A DNA stretch of 64,000 nucleotides, taken from positions 1 through 64,000 of the forward strand of contig DYJD01000014.1 in the NCBI GenBank assembly GCA_020723325.1, written 5' to 3'. Made by a program: the position numbers and the translations under genes. How positions within the stretch are numbered: position 1 is the first letter of the stretch; each line of letters begins with the position of its first letter. This document shows, piece after piece, positions 37,113 to 45,959 of the stretch. This stretch comes from Desulfosudis oleivorans. Its GTDB lineage: Bacteria > Desulfobacterota > Desulfobacteria > Desulfobacterales > SURF-7. The notes beneath the pieces are model-generated. The model did no database searches and had not been told where the DNA came from. It saw only the letters and a list, made by a program, of their open reading frames with translations.

Positions 37113-37817
37113 ATGGATAAACCGCGTATAGCCTGGATCCGTATCTTTTGGGGTGTGTTGTTACTGCTGGCGCTGCCGCCCGCCCTCGGCCTTGGGGCGG
37201 AACCGACTCCGCCGGATGAAGTGGTTGAGGACAAGGAATCCCTTGAGGCCCAATGCTATGCGATTTTTCAGAAGCTTTTTTTCAGTGAGTCCTACAATAG
37301 CCTGAAGTGCCAGGATAACATATTTAATCTGTTGAACGGCATCAAAGCCGCCAATCTGGATTTGTCCGAGGTGAAAGTGCTGTACATTTTTAACAAGCAT
37401 CATGACCAACTGGTGCCCACCCGGGCCATGCAAAAGAAAGAAGACGGCATTCAGCGGCCGGACATCACCGCCTACCGGGCACGCAAGGTGCCCACCCGGG
37501 ACGAGCCACCCAACAACTTCCGCTACCATGTGTTTGCCGTTGTGCAGAACAGGGTGCTTGATTTTGACTATACCAATAGTCCGGCTTTTCCCACGGCAAC
37601 CCAATATGCGGACGATATGTATACGGACGGGACCCTCAACCGCCGGGATAAAAAACTTTTTTTCAACCGCCTGTTGGTTCGCGTGATCAACTCCGAGGAC
37701 TATCTACGGCAACACCCCCAACATCCGAGTTATTACCTGTTCGATCTCGGTAAAAAATATCCCCCCCAAACCCTGGACGCCTATATTCAAACCTTGGCCG
37801 TCCGCAAGTTCAAATAG
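37113..37817 (+). CDS. Exported protein of unknown function, possible Cys-His-Asp hydrolase
   Basis: 234 residues with an N-terminal signal peptide (FWGVLLLLALPPALGLGA). No family is recognised with confidence. Cys66 in LKCQDNIFNLL, His139 in RYHVFAVV and Asp150/Asp152 in RVLDFDYTN occur in the order and context of papain-fold amidases, somewhat like protein N-terminal glutamine amidohydrolases (C...YHV...VxDxD). This is a weak, visual resemblance. It is the third gene of the M16-SUMF1-like operon, so a periplasmic processing role is plausible but unproven. Confidence 0.7.
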   Translation: MDKPRIAWIRIFWGVLLLLALPPALGLGAEPTPPDEVVEDKESLEAQCYAIFQKLFFSESYNSLKCQDNIFNLLNGIKAANLDLSEVKVLYIFNKHHDQLVPTRAMQKKEDGIQRPDITAYRARKVPTRDEPPNNFRYHVFAVVQNRVLDFDYTNSPAFPTATQYADDMYTDGTLNRRDKKLFFNRLLVRVINSEDYLRQHPQHPSYYLFDLGKKYPPQTLDAYIQTLAVRKFK

Positions 37818-37885
37818 AAATGAAACCGGATCAGATAACCGATTGAACCATGAAATTGATGGTGTTATGGAGTCTCCGGGATTTT

Positions 37886-39406
37886 TCAGCGCCCCTTCTG
37901 TTTGATTGCCAGCGCCGCCTGATTGCAGAGAATATGCATGTACTCCATCTGGTTTTCAGAGAAATCGGTCCGTTTCGTTTTCCGGTCGGCATAGAACAAA
38001 CCGATTTTCTTTTCATTGATTATGATGGGGTACACCATGGCCTCCAATGCTTTGACCGTGCGACGATACCAGTCGGGTATGGTCACGTCTTCCGGCGGAT
38101 CATTGATATTTTTTATGTATATGGCTTTGGACTGATGCAGGGCGAGGTTGAAAAAATCTTGGGAAGATGATACTATAAAAGAAAAATTTTCCATAAATTC
38201 CTTTATATTATCTCCCAGGCCAAACCGCGCGACAATCCGGTTGGACTTGAAATCGAAAATACAGATCAGCACCCGCGAAAACCCGAAGCCCCGGTACATG
38301 ATTTCCAGCACCATGGATAGAATGGAGTTCAATTCATATGAATCTTCCAGAAGAATTTTGGTGATGTCGGCAATGCCCTTGGTGACAATGTCGTAAAATT
38401 CACCGGTGATGACGACGTATTCTGAATCCTTCAATAGGGCATCATCTTGAATGACGACATTTTTTGCAAATCGCGCCAGGAGAGGGCTGTCCTCCAGGTT
38501 GATGTTGAATATCTTGGAATACTTGCTTGCTTTTTCCCAAACGTCGGCATACAGTTCAAAAATAAATTCACGGGACAGCCCGAAATCCCCCTCGATTTTT
38601 TGGAACGCCTTTTCTCTTCTGGCTTTACTCGGTTCAATGGCGGTTTCGCACAACAGGTTGGAGAGATGGGCCACGGCCTGCAACGGATTGGTTTCCATGA
38701 TTTTTCGTTCTTTGCCTTCAAACGATTTCATGCTGGTGGTGATCTTGGGAGGCAATCCGAGGGTCTTGGCGACACCGATGCCCAGATCCTCGTAGCGAAG
38801 CCCCAGAACCGCCCGTGAGGCTTGCTGCAGGTCCACCTTATACGCTTTGGCGTATTCCATCACTTCGGCATGCTGATCCGGCAGGTAAAAAAGGGCCATA
38901 TGTTTGCCGAGATTGTGAAACATGGCGCAAACACAGGCTGCCTCGGTTTCTTTCTGGTGCAACTTTCTTGAAATTTCCCTGGCGATCAACCCGCTGATAA
39001 AGGCCTGGATGCTGGAATCTTTCAGTTCCATGGTATGTGAAGTCTGTTGCATTTGCTCGAATAACATGAGGCCGGCAACAGCCATTTGAACCTGGTTCAA
39101 GCCCACAAGAATGACGGCTTCGGAAACGGTGCATACACCGTCGCGATGGTGGCCATAAAAGGCTGAATTGACGAGTGTAAGCAATTTTTTGGTCAAAGAG
39201 TAGTCTTTCAGAATGACATTGGCGATTTCGGAAGCGGAAGAATAGGATGAGGAAATGGTTTCATTTATTTCGACAACATGTTGGTAAAAAGTGGGAAAAT
39301 CCTTTTGCCTGCGCATGCTGTTCATGATTTGATCAAAAACACCTTGATGTTTTTCAGGTTCGCCGGACGGCAAGGTTTGCGAAGGGTCGTTTACTGTTTT
39401 TCCCAT
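37886..39406 (-). CDS. HDOD domain protein with C-terminal GAF domain
   Basis: A 506-residue soluble protein. It has an N-terminal HDOD domain (FPTFYQHVVEINETI, VILKDYSLTKKLLTLVNSAF, AVILVGLNQVQM, CAMFHNLGKHMA) and a C-terminal GAF-like domain (about 345-500; LNSILSMVLEIMYRGFGFSR, IGLFYADRK). HDOD proteins are non-catalytic HD relatives that take part in bacterial signalling. The GAF part probably binds a small ligand. The GGAG ribosome site is eight bases from the ATG. It is 105 bases downstream of the glycosyltransferase gene on the same strand. Confidence 0.88.
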   Translation of the reverse strand: MGKTVNDPSQTLPSGEPEKHQGVFDQIMNSMRRQKDFPTFYQHVVEINETISSSYSSASEIANVILKDYSLTKKLLTLVNSAFYGHHRDGVCTVSEAVILVGLNQVQMAVAGLMLFEQMQQTSHTMELKDSSIQAFISGLIAREISRKLHQKETEAACVCAMFHNLGKHMALFYLPDQHAEVMEYAKAYKVDLQQASRAVLGLRYEDLGIGVAKTLGLPPKITTSMKSFEGKERKIMETNPLQAVAHLSNLLCETAIEPSKARREKAFQKIEGDFGLSREFIFELYADVWEKASKYSKIFNINLEDSPLLARFAKNVVIQDDALLKDSEYVVITGEFYDIVTKGIADITKILLEDSYELNSILSMVLEIMYRGFGFSRVLICIFDFKSNRIVARFGLGDNIKEFMENFSFIVSSSQDFFNLALHQSKAIYIKNINDPPEDVTIPDWYRRTVKALEAMVYPIIINEKKIGLFYADRKTKRTDFSENQMEYMHILCNQAALAIKQKGR

Positions 39407-39511
39407 TATCCAACTCCCTGTATTAGAGCCGATTTTTCGATCATATTACCCGCCTGTTTCTGATTTGTCAAACATACTATCGGATTGACAGCAATTAAAA
39501 CCGTAGCAAAA

Positions 39512-41326
39512 TCAATTGCCTGAACCGTCCTGCCGGTAATAGCGCCGGTACATGGCGAGGGGGTCGGGATTGCCCCATAATCGCTGCCATAAATAGACAC
39601 TGAGCAGGCTGAGCACCAAGCGGGCATTCCGGAATCCGCCGGCCTGCCATCTTCTGGATGAAATCAGGGTCTCACCGAAAAGATAGGTGCGGCAACCCAG
39701 GCGGCCCAAGCGCAGACTAAGTTCCACATCTTCCATGAGCGGGATGGCCGGGAATAACCCGCTTTCCATGACCGGTTGAAGGCGAAAGAACTGCACTTGA
39801 TCCCCGAAAGCAAGGCCTAGCAGGCCGGCCCTGAAGTCATTGGCCCATTCCAGGAGGCGCAGGCCGCTCCCCGGTCCATCAAAAATGCCGCCGATGGCCC
39901 CGCCAAGGATATGAGGGTTTTTAGCCAATATGGCCAGTACTTGAGCCATGCTCCCTTCCCTCAGAATTGCGTCCGCATGGACGATGGCGGCCACATCGGC
40001 CCAGGCCGCAGACAGGCCGGCGTAAATTTGACCGCCCCGGCCGCCACCGTTTTCAGGGGGGGCTGAATGCAGAATTACTTCCGCGCCGGCCTGTTCAGCC
40101 ATTTGCCGAGTGTGGTCCTTGGAGCCGCCGTCCACAACAATAACCTGGACAACGCCGGCATTGCGTTGGGCAGCTTGAATACAGGCAACAATCCGATCCT
40201 CCTCATTACGCGTCGGGATAATGACAGCAACATTGCGGGGTATGGGGCTGAACAACGCGTTCTTTCTTCTCAGCGCTACGACAACTTCCCTTGTGAAGAT
40301 AATAAAGAAAGGCAGCCACACTGTAAGTTCAGCAGCCGGTGTAATTTGAAGCAGGCCGGTGCGACAGGCGCTTTCGTAGGCGCTAAAAGCGGCGCTGATA
40401 CTGAGACAAAGCAAGAGCCAAGATAGCGCCGGCCGCAGGACTAGAAACGGGACGACCCAGCCAAGATAGGGAAAATGAACCGCGGGGGCTAGCAAAAGCA
40501 TCGCACCTAGTGCAAAAAAACAGCCGAACACCGGGTCAGCCGGAAGGTGGGCGCTGCGCCTGAAATAAAATAAAAGATAGGCGCCGCAAAGCAGTACAGC
40601 CAGCAGTATAAGCGAAAGCCGGTCGGCCCATTGGACACCGGCGGTAAGAAGCATGATGAGATGGTGAATGCCGCCGTTAAATGGATCCTGACGGAAAAAC
40701 CAGGCTTCGCTGTTGATTGCAACCACATTATTGATCACGATCACCAGCAGGTGCGTTATTAAAACAACAAACCCGGTTATCCCCACATAAATCCAGTTAT
40801 CGCGTCGCAGAAAAAAAGGCAGTACAGTTACTGTCAGGATGCTGGCTTGAAACGTGAGGCCCAATGAAAAAAACATCAAGGCCCAAGCTTTGCGATCATA
40901 ACAAATGAGGGCTGCAAGCAGGAAAAGGTTTTGCAGGGCCGCGAATTGAACCGGTCCGATAAAGCTGAAAAGAATTACCGGATTGAGGGCATAAAGCAAA
41001 GCCCAGCGCAGCAATAAGGCGCGTTGCCGCAACAACAGGAGTAATGCCGCCAAGGCCCCAAGATCAAACAGTAGCAGGATTATTTGGGCTGCCGCTGGAT
41101 CAAAGCCGGCAATGGGGCTGCACGCCGGCCTTTGCCAAAGGCCGCCGCACAAGCCCGCTACCGGTGCAGATATCATCACCAGCAAGCGGCAGATCAAGGC
41201 CAAGACCAGGATGATGATGGCCTCGGACCTTACCGGCAAGCGCCGGGGCCAGATCACCAGGAGGGCCATGCAGGCCGCCCAGGTGAGTGCGTAAACCAGG
41301 GTGACGCTGCCGGTTGGCAAGATCAA
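39512..41326 (-). CDS. Multi-spanning membrane protein fused to a GT2 glycosyltransferase (TIGR04283-like)
   Basis: About 604 residues from TTG 41326, which has AAGGA six bases upstream and lies just after the gdhA stop; ATG 41368 inside gdhA is the alternative. Residues 1-370 form about ten hydrophobic helices (e.g. LYALNPVILFSFIGPVQFAA), like membrane mannosyltransferase/DUF2029 proteins. The C-terminal roughly 230 residues are a GT2 domain: VAVIIPTRNEEDRI, VIVVDGGSKDHT, VHADAILREGS and PLMEDVELSLRLGRLG. This matches 'selenoprotein/rSAM-associated transferase 2'. The acceptor is unknown. The two parts are usually separate proteins. Confidence 0.85.
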   Translation of the reverse strand: MILPTGSVTLVYALTWAACMALLVIWPRRLPVRSEAIIILVLALICRLLVMISAPVAGLCGGLWQRPACSPIAGFDPAAAQIILLLFDLGALAALLLLLRQRALLLRWALLYALNPVILFSFIGPVQFAALQNLFLLAALICYDRKAWALMFFSLGLTFQASILTVTVLPFFLRRDNWIYVGITGFVVLITHLLVIVINNVVAINSEAWFFRQDPFNGGIHHLIMLLTAGVQWADRLSLILLAVLLCGAYLLFYFRRSAHLPADPVFGCFFALGAMLLLAPAVHFPYLGWVVPFLVLRPALSWLLLCLSISAAFSAYESACRTGLLQITPAAELTVWLPFFIIFTREVVVALRRKNALFSPIPRNVAVIIPTRNEEDRIVACIQAAQRNAGVVQVIVVDGGSKDHTRQMAEQAGAEVILHSAPPENGGGRGGQIYAGLSAAWADVAAIVHADAILREGSMAQVLAILAKNPHILGGAIGGIFDGPGSGLRLLEWANDFRAGLLGLAFGDQVQFFRLQPVMESGLFPAIPLMEDVELSLRLGRLGCRTYLFGETLISSRRWQAGGFRNARLVLSLLSVYLWQRLWGNPDPLAMYRRYYRQDGSGN

Positions 41327-41336
41327 GGAAGGTCCT

Positions 41337-42686
41337 TCAAACCAGCCCCTGATCCAGCATGGCTTCAACTACTTTTACAAAACCGGCGATATTGGCGCCG
41401 TCCACATAATTTTGCGGCGAGCCGTATTTTGCCGCCGCCTCCAGGCAGCTTTTATGAATGTTTTTCATGATGATCCGCAGCCGTTCCTCCACTTCCGTCT
41501 TGGGCCAATGCAGGCGCATGCTGTTTTGAGCCATCTCCAAGCCGGAGACAGCCACGCCGCCGGCATTGGCGGCCTTGCCGGGAGCATAAAGGATGCGGTT
41601 TTCCAGAAAAATATGGATTCCTTCCGGCGTGGTGGGCATGTTGGCGCCCTCACAGACCAGGTTCACATGGTTGTTGATGAGATGTTGGGCGTCTTGCTGA
41701 TTGAGCTCATTTTCAGTGGCGCTGGGAAAGGCGCAATCCGCCTTGTGATTCCAGAGGGGGTTGTATCCCAGGGCCGGATCAACCGGCGTGTAGACCGCCT
41801 CGGGATAGGCATCGGCATACTCCTTGATTCTGCCGCGCCTTACATTTTTCAAATTCTTCACAAAAGCGAGCTTCTGTTCGTCAATGCCGGCTTCATCCAG
41901 GATATAGCCCGCGGAATCGGATAAGGTAATGACCTTGCCGCCCAAGGCCAGGATTTTTTCAGCCGTGAACTGGGCCACATTGCCGGAGCCGGATACCAGA
42001 CAAAGCTTGTCTTTCAGGGTTTCATTGCGCGTGGCCAGCATTTCCGCGGCAAAATAGACGCAGCCGTATCCGGTGGCTTCCGGCCGGATGAGACTGCCGC
42101 CCCAATTCAGGCTTTTGCCGGTCAGGACTCCGGTGAATTCGTTGCGCAACTTTTTATACATGCCGAAGAGATAACCGATCTCCCGGGCGCCCACGCCGAT
42201 ATCACCGGCCGGAACATCCGTATTCGGGCCGATATGGCGGTACAACTCGGCCATGAAATTCTGGCAAAAACGCATGACTTCATTATCCGACTTGCCTTTG
42301 GGATCAAAATCGGAACCGCCTTTGCCGCCGCCCATGGGCAAGGAGGTGAGGGCGTTTTTAAAAACCTGCTCAAAAGCCAGAAATTTCAGAATGGAGAGAT
42401 TGACAGAGGGATGAAAGCGCAGTCCGCCCTTATACGGCCCGATGGCGCTGTTCATTTCAATCCGGAAACCGCGATTGACCTGGGCCACCCCCCTATCATC
42501 CATCCAGGGTACCCGGAAAATGATGACGCGCTCGGGCTCGGTGATTCTTTCAAGGATTTTGTGGTGGCGATATTCGGGATGCCGATCCAGCACGGGTTTG
42601 ACCGAAGTGACCACTTCGCTCACAGCCTGATGAAATGCTTTTTCCCCTGGATCCTTTGCTTTGATTTTATCCATGATTGCTTCCAT
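41337..42686 (-). CDS. gdhA: NADP-type glutamate dehydrogenase
   Basis: 449 residues from ATG 42686 (GGAGGT ribosome site); the length equals the hexameric GdhA class. Blocks seen: PYKGGLRFHPSVN, SLPMGGGKGGSDFDPKGKS, DVPAGDIGVGAREIGYLFG, LVSGSGNVAQFTAEK (the Rossmann GxGxxA-like loop), VCEGANMPTTPEG, and ANAGGVAVSGLEM. It interconverts 2-oxoglutarate plus ammonium and glutamate in the cytoplasm. It lies 46 bases downstream of a PEP-synthase-like signalling gene and 10 bases upstream of the glycosyltransferase, so it is probably co-transcribed with both. Confidence 0.96.
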   Translation of the reverse strand: MEAIMDKIKAKDPGEKAFHQAVSEVVTSVKPVLDRHPEYRHHKILERITEPERVIIFRVPWMDDRGVAQVNRGFRIEMNSAIGPYKGGLRFHPSVNLSILKFLAFEQVFKNALTSLPMGGGKGGSDFDPKGKSDNEVMRFCQNFMAELYRHIGPNTDVPAGDIGVGAREIGYLFGMYKKLRNEFTGVLTGKSLNWGGSLIRPEATGYGCVYFAAEMLATRNETLKDKLCLVSGSGNVAQFTAEKILALGGKVITLSDSAGYILDEAGIDEQKLAFVKNLKNVRRGRIKEYADAYPEAVYTPVDPALGYNPLWNHKADCAFPSATENELNQQDAQHLINNHVNLVCEGANMPTTPEGIHIFLENRILYAPGKAANAGGVAVSGLEMAQNSMRLHWPKTEVEERLRIIMKNIHKSCLEAAAKYGSPQNYVDGANIAGFVKVVEAMLDQGLV

Positions 42687-42732
42687 GCTTGACCTCCATG
42701 CTTTGTTTGATATTCGGATATCCGACCAATGT

Positions 42733-45687
42733 TCAGCCTGCGACCATGGTCGCGAGGGATCTTTTGCCATCAACTTTGACTTGGATGCCGCTTTCAAGCC
42801 GCACATGCCGTACAAAGTCGGTTTCAGATTGAGCCGGCAGGGATAAGAGCCAGTCCCAATCGATAAAATCCTGCTCATCGGCAATGGTGATGTAGCTGAT
42901 GCCGAGGGCGGTAATATTGTGAAAAAAATGACTTCCCTGGGAAGGCTCGGCCGGCATGTTGCGGATTCTGGTTTCCACAATGGCGCCCACACCGGCTATG
43001 TCTTTCCAGTCCACCGGGATTCCCAGCCAGCGATCGGCCGAGCCCCATCTGCCTGGGCCGATCAACACATAGGGCTGCCTGGAAGCGGCAAGTGCTTGGT
43101 TGAACCTGGCGATGGGGGCGATCATTTCCAGGGTATGGGCCGGGTCAAATACATCGGGCCTGACAAAGACAAGGTCCCTGATATTGCTGTGCCGGCAATT
43201 TCCAAGGGCATGCCGGGAAAAACAAAAAGCTTTGGCCTTGTCGTCAGAATTGATTTCTACGGCGAGATTTTGTTCGTGTTTTAGCATGGGGCGAATTTGC
43301 AGCAATGAAAAATCCGCGGGCTTATTGTTTTCAGTTGGCAGATTGACGGCAAATTCGATTTCCACCGGACAGCCCATGCCCCGCCGGCCCATCTCCAGCA
43401 TGTCCACCAGGATATCGGCAAGGGGCATCAGATTGTATTTCAAAATGCCGGCAAAGGTGATCAGTTTTTGTCCGGATGATTCAGCCGTATCCCGTATGCA
43501 ATGATCTTCCAGCACATATGTACCGGCCAGTTGCTTGACAGAAGGATGGTGGGCGGCCTCGTCCACGGTCAGTTTTTGAATCAACTCATCCGGATCGGTC
43601 GGGTCGATTTCGTGGGCCAAAGGCAGTCTTAAGGCAAAGAACTTCCGCTGGGCATTCCGTAAAGTCGCCTCCACACTTGCAAACTGGGGCAGCAATTGGG
43701 GGTATTGGGGCGAAAAACGCAGGCAGGTGCCGCCTTCCACGACTGTTTTGCCCAGGCCCAAAGCAATGTGAGCCACGCCTTCTTCTGCTTTCATATGGCT
43801 GACCGGATAAAAATTGATGGACTGGGCCACGCCGGAAAGAGCCGGATAAAAGTATTCACCATAAGCATTCCCAATGACTTCCTGGATGATGACCGCCATG
43901 CGGTCTTCCTCGGTTCGATACTGGGACTGCCTGGTGAAGGCCCGGGAAGAGGCGGAATATGTTGAAGCATAGACCCGTTTGACGGCATTCAGCATTTGGG
44001 CCAGCCGCCGTTTGGGATCCGGATGATTATTGGGGATCATATAGGTTCTATAGATGCCGGCACTGGGCTGGGAGGGCGCATCCTCCAATAAGCCGGAAGA
44101 GCGGATGGCCAGGGGATATTGGGCCATGGATAGAAAGATGGCTAAATCCTGTTGCAAGTCTTTTGGAAAGCGGGCGGCGGTAAATATTTCTTCAATGCGC
44201 CGGTCTTCAAGGTCCATGGCGGAAGTGAATTTTAAATTATTTTCAGATAAAAACGCTTCAAAGCCCTCGGTGCTGATGACCAGGGTTCTTGGGATTTGAA
44301 TGTTGACGCCCGGATACTTGGCTGGAAGCCCATGATTGTTTTTCAACAATTGGGCCATGAAAGCCAGGCCGCGGGCTTTGCCGCCCAGGGAACCGTTGCC
44401 GATTTTGACAAATTCAGCCAGGGGATCGTAATCCTGGGTGTTGAAGTCAATGATCAGCCCCCGCTGTCTTTCCCGGCGCTGGGAGCGGATGGAATCCATC
44501 AGGTAGTTTTTCAAGGCCGCGATATCCGTAAAATCATCCACTTTCACCTGGCGGAGACGCTCAGAGAGCTCAATCTCCGAACGGGCCATCATCCAGGTTG
44601 AAAAATCCTCACGGCCGGCATGATAGCGAACGGAATCGGACGGTATTTTCGGCAAGATTTTTTCCATTTCCCGCAGATTGGCGGCCCGGCCGACTTCTTC
44701 ACCACCAGGCCGCCGGAACACAAAATCATCAAAACCCAGGTTGCGGGTGAAAAACTCCTGGATTTCCTGGTGCAGGGTTGGGGAATTTTTATTGATGAAA
44801 TGGGCTTGAACGGCATTTGCCTTATCGCGGTTGGCCGGTTCGGAACTGAAGAGCAGCAGGGGCAGATCCGGCAAACTTTGCTTGATTTCACGCAGCAGGG
44901 TTATTCCGGCGGCCGGATCCAGACGGCCTTGCTTCGGAAAACGGGCATCAGAGATGACACTGAGAAGAAAAGGACTGAATTGATGAAAAAGGGTTTTGGC
45001 AGCTTCAAAGGTTTCTGAAATTAAAATTTTGGGCCGTGCCCGCATTCTGAGGATGCGATGTTCTTCATTGAGGGACTCGTCCATGGCCGACTGGGTCTGG
45101 CGAACGATTTCCTTATACAGAAACGGCAACAGGGAAGAGAGGTACAGGGGGGAATCTTCCACCAGGATAATGACCCGCACCCTGGCGTTTTGGGTGTCAT
45201 CGAAAACATTCAAACGGTCTTCGGTGCTTTTGATCATGGCCAGCAGCAAGTCCGTGTTTCCCAGCCAGACAAAGCGGCGATCAATATGGCGGCAGATCAG
45301 GTCTATTTCGCCTTCCAGAAAACGGCTGGTATCATGGGCCAGGTAATAGATCGACAAGTCCGCCTGCCGATTTTTAATTTCGCGACACAAGGCGGCGGGC
45401 TCCATATCATCCAGGCGCGGCATGGTGATGACCAGATCGAATTCTTTTTCCGCAAGGGCATCCAAGGCTTCCTGGGCTGTTGAAACCCAGGTGATCCGGG
45501 GGGGGCGCGTGAGGTTCAGACCTTTATATTCATGAATAATTCGTCCGGCAATGCGTCCATCTTCCTCCATGATGAAGGCATCATAGGGACTGGATACGAG
45601 CAGAATTTCACGTACCCTTTTCGCCATCAGCTCATGGAAGATTTTAAAAGACTGATCATGTCGATCGGTGTATCGGTTCGGCACCAT
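42733..45687 (-). CDS. PEP/pyruvate-binding (PPDK N-terminal-like) protein with receiver-like domains
   Basis: A 984-residue protein with AAGGAG ribosome site. The N-terminal ~150 residues look like a receiver, but the phospho-acceptor position is Met (FDLVITMPRLDD). A second receiver-like region (about 170-330) keeps an Asp (LLSVISDARFPKQG). From about 430 the PPDK/PEP-synthase ATP-grasp domain follows (GSLGGKARGLAFM, YPLAIRSSGLLEDA, QEVIGNAYGEYFYPALSGVAQS, GLGKTVVEGGTCLRFSP). The swivelling phospho-His domain and the PEP barrel of true PEP synthase are absent, so PEP synthesis is not expected. It may be a signalling phosphotransferase. It heads the gdhA operon. Confidence 0.85.
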   Translation of the reverse strand: MVPNRYTDRHDQSFKIFHELMAKRVREILLVSSPYDAFIMEEDGRIAGRIIHEYKGLNLTRPPRITWVSTAQEALDALAEKEFDLVITMPRLDDMEPAALCREIKNRQADLSIYYLAHDTSRFLEGEIDLICRHIDRRFVWLGNTDLLLAMIKSTEDRLNVFDDTQNARVRVIILVEDSPLYLSSLLPFLYKEIVRQTQSAMDESLNEEHRILRMRARPKILISETFEAAKTLFHQFSPFLLSVISDARFPKQGRLDPAAGITLLREIKQSLPDLPLLLFSSEPANRDKANAVQAHFINKNSPTLHQEIQEFFTRNLGFDDFVFRRPGGEEVGRAANLREMEKILPKIPSDSVRYHAGREDFSTWMMARSEIELSERLRQVKVDDFTDIAALKNYLMDSIRSQRRERQRGLIIDFNTQDYDPLAEFVKIGNGSLGGKARGLAFMAQLLKNNHGLPAKYPGVNIQIPRTLVISTEGFEAFLSENNLKFTSAMDLEDRRIEEIFTAARFPKDLQQDLAIFLSMAQYPLAIRSSGLLEDAPSQPSAGIYRTYMIPNNHPDPKRRLAQMLNAVKRVYASTYSASSRAFTRQSQYRTEEDRMAVIIQEVIGNAYGEYFYPALSGVAQSINFYPVSHMKAEEGVAHIALGLGKTVVEGGTCLRFSPQYPQLLPQFASVEATLRNAQRKFFALRLPLAHEIDPTDPDELIQKLTVDEAAHHPSVKQLAGTYVLEDHCIRDTAESSGQKLITFAGILKYNLMPLADILVDMLEMGRRGMGCPVEIEFAVNLPTENNKPADFSLLQIRPMLKHEQNLAVEINSDDKAKAFCFSRHALGNCRHSNIRDLVFVRPDVFDPAHTLEMIAPIARFNQALAASRQPYVLIGPGRWGSADRWLGIPVDWKDIAGVGAIVETRIRNMPAEPSQGSHFFHNITALGISYITIADEQDFIDWDWLLSLPAQSETDFVRHVRLESGIQVKVDGKRSLATMVAG

Positions 45688-45959
45688 GGTGCTCCTTTGC
45701 CATCAGGTTATGGACGCTTTCAAACCGGCAGGTCATGGTTGCAGAGGATCAGCAGTCATAGCCTAGTGTCCTGATATTTATGAATCATGTCAAGCATTTT
45801 GTGTCCTGCCTTGAAATTCGAATATGGGTATGGTAGATTAAATGGAATTGAGAGATTCAAATCACGGAGATTTCACTTAGGAAACCAATCCGTCAAAAGT
45901 TTTTGTCTGTTTAACGCTTCCCAATCTTTGTCCACAACCTGCAATCATGGTGAGGCGCC

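Noticed and set aside
42733-45687. Genuine PEP synthase (ppsA) or pyruvate phosphate dikinase
   Set aside because: Only the ATP-grasp part is present; the phospho-His and PEP-binding domains are absent.
45688-45959. Minus-strand promoter with TTGACA for the PEP-synthase-like gene
   Set aside because: The -35 word is present (complement of 45786-45791), but no acceptable -10 follows at normal spacing.
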